Of a stretch of 10,735 nucleotides of DNA, positions 8,378 to 10,735 are shown piece by piece; the first letter of the stretch is position 1; the number at the start of each line of letters is the position of its first letter. A model generated the notes under the pieces. The model did not search any database. It was not told the DNA's origin and saw only the letters and a program-made list of their open reading frames with translations. Source of the stretch: JAFAXD01 sp035472475 (lineage in GTDB: Bacteria; Pseudomonadota; Alphaproteobacteria; Rhizobiales; Xanthobacteraceae). A program made the translations under genes and the position numbers. The stretch is from the NCBI GenBank assembly GCA_035472475.1, contig DATIPA010000070.1, positions 1-10,735 on the forward strand, in the 5' to 3' direction.

Positions 8378-8599
8378 GGCTCCAACCGTGCAAAGAGAGT
8401 GCCGGAGATTATTCGTCCGCGCAGCCCCGCCGAAATAGAAAATTGAAACGCCGGTCACCCCCGATGACGCGATTGCTTTTTCGACTTTGCCCGCCCCAGC
8501 CGCCGCTGGCCAGTTCGTGCATCTGCGACTATATGGCTGCCACGGACGCATCGAATTGCGCGATGATGTCCGGACGATCCCGACTTGAGGAGGTGTGGC

Positions 8600-9262
8600 A
8601 TGGCACTCGCAATCAATGATACGGCGCCCGACTTCGAGGCGGATACCACCGAAGGCAGAATTCGCTTTCACCAATGGCTCGGCGATTCCTGGGGGGTTCT
8701 GTTTTCGCATCCCAAGGACTTCACCCCGATCTGCACCACCGAACTCGGCTACATGGCGCGCATCAAGCCGGAGTTCGACAAACGCGGCGTTAAGATCATC
8801 GGGATTTCCGTCGATCCGGTCGACAGCCACGCCAAGTGGGCGAACGACATCAAGGAGACCCAGGGTTTTGCGCCGAACTTCCCGATGATTGGCGACCCCG
8901 ATCTGAGCATCGCCAAAGCCTGGGGCATGCTGCCGGCAGCGGCGTCGGGGGACGCCTCCAAGCGCACGGCCGCCGACAATCAGACGGTGCGCAACGTCTT
9001 CGTCATCGGCCCCGACAAGAAGATCAAACTGGTTCTGGTCTATCCGATGACCACCGGGCGCAACTTCGACGAGGTGCTGCGCGTGCTCGATTCCCTTCAG
9101 CTCACCGCCAAGCACAAGGTCGCAACTCCGGTCAACTGGAAGCAGGGCGAGGATGTGATCTTCGCCGGCTCGGTGTCGGATGAGGACGCCAAGAAGACCT
9201 ATCCGCAGGGCTGGAAGGCACCCAAGCCCTACATTCGCATTGTTCCGCAACCGCGGCAGTAA
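8600..9262 (+). CDS. 1-Cys peroxiredoxin (Prx6-type)
   Basis: A cytoplasmic thiol peroxidase that reduces hydrogen peroxide and organic hydroperoxides. The protein has 220 residues, the usual Prx6 length. The peroxidatic site is DFTPICTTEL at 40-49, with C45 as the only cysteine in the protein and T42 beside it; R131 in RNVFVIGP is the conserved active-site Arg. There is no resolving cysteine, so reduction must come from an external thiol such as glutathione. The C-terminal dimerisation region (about 170-220) with VNWKQGEDVI is intact. The ATG at 8600 follows GGAGG by 6 nt, an excellent ribosome-binding site. The gene is transcribed away from pccA and ends in its own terminator. Oxidative-stress control is likely, but no OxyR site could be defined. 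Confidence 0.95.
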   Translation: MALAINDTAPDFEADTTEGRIRFHQWLGDSWGVLFSHPKDFTPICTTELGYMARIKPEFDKRGVKIIGISVDPVDSHAKWANDIKETQGFAPNFPMIGDPDLSIAKAWGMLPAAASGDASKRTAADNQTVRNVFVIGPDKKIKLVLVYPMTTGRNFDEVLRVLDSLQLTAKHKVATPVNWKQGEDVIFAGSVSDEDAKKTYPQGWKAPKPYIRIVPQPRQ

Positions 9263-9287
9263 TACGCAACATCCAGGCTATGCTATT

Positions 9288-9313
9288 GGGCGCGGCGTTA
9301 GCCGCGCCCTTTT
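9288..9313 (+). terminator. Intrinsic terminator of the peroxiredoxin gene
   Basis: A perfect 9-bp stem GGGCGCGGC (9288-9296) and GCCGCGCCC (9301-9309) encloses the tetraloop GTTA and is followed by four Ts. It lies 25 bp after the peroxiredoxin stop and only 15 bp before the thioesterase ATG. It should therefore end most peroxiredoxin transcripts while allowing some readthrough into the thioesterase. Confidence 0.88.
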
Positions 9314-9328
9314 CACGCCGGAGGCGTC

Positions 9329-9736
9329 ATGTCGAACCCGTCCGTCAAGCAACCGCCGTTCGCCTTACTGCTGGGCATCAATATCACGCACGTCTCGCCT
9401 GAACGGGTCACCGCCGAACTGCCCGTGCGCGAGGACCTCACCAACGGCAACGGCATCCTGCATGGCGGCGCGATCATGACACTTGCCGACAACCTCGGCG
9501 GCGCCGCCACCATGGCGAACCTGCAGGCCGGCTTCATTACCACCACGATCGAGAGCAAGACAAACTTCTTTGCCGCCATTCCGACCGGCGAGACCGCCCG
9601 CGCCGAGTGCACAGCGCTCCACCGCGGCCGCACCACGATGGTCTGGCAAACCCGCATCACGCGGGGCGACGGCCGGCTTGCTGCGGTCGTCACGCAAACC
9701 CAGCTGGTGATCGAGCCCAGGCCGAAGGCGGATTAA
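9329..9736 (+). CDS. PaaI-family hotdog-fold acyl-CoA thioesterase
   Basis: A 135-residue single hotdog domain that would hydrolyse an acyl-CoA or aryl-CoA thioester in the cytoplasm. The family signature NGNGILHGGAIMTLADNLGG is at 39-58, with the HGG turn and the central helix that carries the catalytic acidic residue (D54). The strand region IESKTNFFAAIPTG near 74-87 completes the typical fold. GGAGG lies 4 nt upstream of the ATG. The gene begins just past the peroxiredoxin terminator, so it is either expressed by readthrough or from a promoter hidden in the 66-bp gap; none is obvious. No phenylacetate genes are nearby, so the exact substrate is unknown. Confidence 0.9.
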   Translation: MSNPSVKQPPFALLLGINITHVSPERVTAELPVREDLTNGNGILHGGAIMTLADNLGGAATMANLQAGFITTTIESKTNFFAAIPTGETARAECTALHRGRTTMVWQTRITRGDGRLAAVVTQTQLVIEPRPKAD

Positions 9737-9778
9737 TCGGGTCGACGACGAGCCGCGAGGCCGTCGCACCGACGAGCT

Positions 9779-10414
9779 TCAGCCGGCGCCACGATGATCT
9801 TCCGCTGGAACGCGCGCGCGAATGATCTTGATGAGGTCGTCGACCACGAATCGACTCTCGATGAGCTGCAAGCCGGCTTCCGGAACATGCTGCTCGGTGC
9901 GGCGGTCGAAACTCGCCCCGTAGGCCCAATGCACCCACGGCTCCCAGAGCTTGGTCGCGGCCTTGCGCAGCGCTCCACGCGGCCGCGTGTACTCCAACAG
10001 GCGAAGTTCAGCCCCCGGTTTCAAGACGCGCGCAAGCTCGCGAAGCGCGGGGAGCTGCAAATCCTCCGGCAGCACGCAAAACAGGAATGTGGCGACCGCG
10101 GCGTCGAAAGACCGGTCCGGAAAGTCGAGGCGAGCAACGTCCATGTGACGCAACTCGACCTCGGCCCCCGCCGAGGGGCGCCGACGCTGCGCGCGCGCCA
10201 GCATGGCCGGACTGAGATCGATCCCGAACACCTTGGCGCCGCGCGGATAGAACGGAAAGTTGCGCCCGGTGCCGACCCCCGCATCCAAGATGGTGCCGGA
10301 TAGTCCTTCGAACATCTGCGGGCGGATAGCGCGATAACGCCGGTATTCGAACGGCAGATCGAGAAGATCGTAGAGCGCGGCAATCCGCTGATAGCGATCA
10401 AACAGCGAGGTCAT
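9779..10414 (-). CDS. Class I SAM-dependent methyltransferase (UbiE/PmtA-like)
   Basis: A 211-residue cytoplasmic methyltransferase with a Rossmann-like domain: motif I ILDAGVGTGRNFPFYP at 42-57, the acidic end of strand 2 in GIDLSPAML (D66), a post-motif stretch DFPDRSFDAAVATFLFCVLPE at 97-117, and ELARVLKPGAELRLLEYTRP at 126-145. This pattern resembles UbiE/COQ5 and the Rhodobacter-type phosphatidylethanolamine methyltransferase, but the acceptor cannot be read from the sequence. Start choice is firm because an in-frame TGA lies 12 bp upstream of the ATG. No good ribosome-binding site is seen. The gene converges on the thioesterase with a 42-bp gap and lies 92 bp after a small membrane protein on the same strand. 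Confidence 0.88.
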   Translation of the reverse strand: MTSLFDRYQRIAALYDLLDLPFEYRRYRAIRPQMFEGLSGTILDAGVGTGRNFPFYPRGAKVFGIDLSPAMLARAQRRRPSAGAEVELRHMDVARLDFPDRSFDAAVATFLFCVLPEDLQLPALRELARVLKPGAELRLLEYTRPRGALRKAATKLWEPWVHWAYGASFDRRTEQHVPEAGLQLIESRFVVDDLIKIIRARVPAEDHRGAG

Positions 10415-10506
10415 GGGCGATCGTCATGCGGCACCGGCCCCGGGCCGCACACCCCAGGCAACGATGCTCCGGACTGTCGTCGTCAACACGTCGGCGTTCG
10501 CCTTCG

Positions 10507-10725
10507 CTAGGTGAATTTCCCCAATGCGCGCTCGCTCGCCCACCAGATCATCTTGCTGCCGAGCACAATGACAACGCCGAGCACAACCCACGCATAGAAG
10601 CTGACCGCAACCAGGCCCGATCCAAATACGAGCACGGGGATAGTCATTAACAAATAGTACGGCCCGGTGAGCCGACAGTGTGTGCGTCCGCAACGCCGGG
10701 CGTTCAGGATGCATGCCGTCCCCAT
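10507..10725 (-). CDS. Small conserved membrane protein with an N-terminal cysteine cluster, possibly 5'-truncated
   Basis: From the ATG at 10725 the protein has 72 residues. It begins with a basic Cys-containing segment, ILNARRCGRTHC (6-17), plus C5, followed by TGPYYL and two predicted membrane helices at about 23-41 and 43-63. It ends in an amphipathic, charged tail. I recognise the pattern NARRCGRxHCxxTGP from unnamed small proteobacterial membrane proteins, but know no function for them. The three cysteines and H16 could bind a metal or cluster; that is inference. The frame stays open upstream to the window end (encoding Leu-Val-Trp), so the real start may lie outside. No catalytic motif is present. 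Confidence 0.68.
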   Translation of the reverse strand: MGTACILNARRCGRTHCRLTGPYYLLMTIPVLVFGSGLVAVSFYAWVVLGVVIVLGSKMIWWASERALGKFT

Positions 10726-10735
10726 CCAGACAAGC

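Noticed and set aside
8443..8465. TTGAAA followed by CCCGAT upstream of the peroxiredoxin, resembling a heat-shock sigma promoter
   Set aside because: The spacer is only 11 nt, the -10 match is partial, and the leader to the ATG would be over 125 nt; too weak to call.
8330..9250. 306-codon minus-strand frame opposite the peroxiredoxin
   Set aside because: The peroxiredoxin on the plus strand has a strong start signal and all catalytic residues; the antisense frame is unrecognisable.
9737..9778. Possible bidirectional terminator between the convergent thioesterase and methyltransferase genes
   Set aside because: Only a short 5-bp CGACG/CGTCG pairing with no T-run could be found.
10424..10714. 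96-codon minus-strand frame overlapping the small membrane protein
   Set aside because: It lies in another frame over most of that gene, has no hydrophobic pattern or domain, and the 10507-10725 frame has the recognisable Cys motif and membrane helices.

Overview
The window is GC-rich and looks chromosomal. It most likely comes from an alphaproteobacterium of the Hyphomicrobiales (Bradyrhizobium, Rhodopseudomonas or Xanthobacteraceae type). The grounds are the codon use, a propionyl-CoA carboxylase alpha subunit very close to the rhizobial form, and a palindromic intergenic element built around ACCGGTTCCCAC that resembles the mosaic repeats of that order. No database search was possible, so the assignment rests on recognition only.

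Left two thirds (1-6058, all minus strand): a tightly packed gene run read from high to low coordinates. The order is outer-membrane porin with an N-terminal coiled coil, exported FMN-binding protein, ApbE flavin transferase, four-helix membrane protein with a four-histidine pattern, exported TPR protein, cyclopropane-fatty-acid synthase family enzyme, and a gamma-glutamylcyclotransferase that runs off the left edge. Apart from the 97-bp porin/FMN-binding gap, which carries a strong hairpin, neighbours overlap or are at most about 65 bp apart. The middle genes read as a flavin-based electron-transfer module: ApbE attaches FMN to the exported FMN-binding protein, and the membrane protein, a candidate di-haem b-type cytochrome, would pass electrons across the inner membrane. 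The porin would admit the substrate or acceptor. The link to the lipid and glutathione-type enzymes is by position only.

The AT-rich gap at 6059-6303 controls this run. It holds two identical 22-bp imperfect palindromes 29 bp apart and a third degenerate copy, which together look like an operator array for a dimeric regulator.

Right third: pccA (6304-8316, minus) faces a 1-Cys peroxiredoxin (8600-9262, plus) across a 283-bp divergent promoter region containing a perfect 8-bp inverted repeat. The peroxiredoxin ends in a clear intrinsic terminator (9288-9313), followed at once by a PaaI-type hotdog thioesterase (9329-9736, plus). That gene converges on a class I SAM methyltransferase (9779-10414, minus), preceded by a small cysteine-containing membrane protein (10507 to at least 10725, minus) whose N-terminus may lie outside the window.

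No RNA genes, CRISPR arrays, insertion sequences or phage genes were seen.
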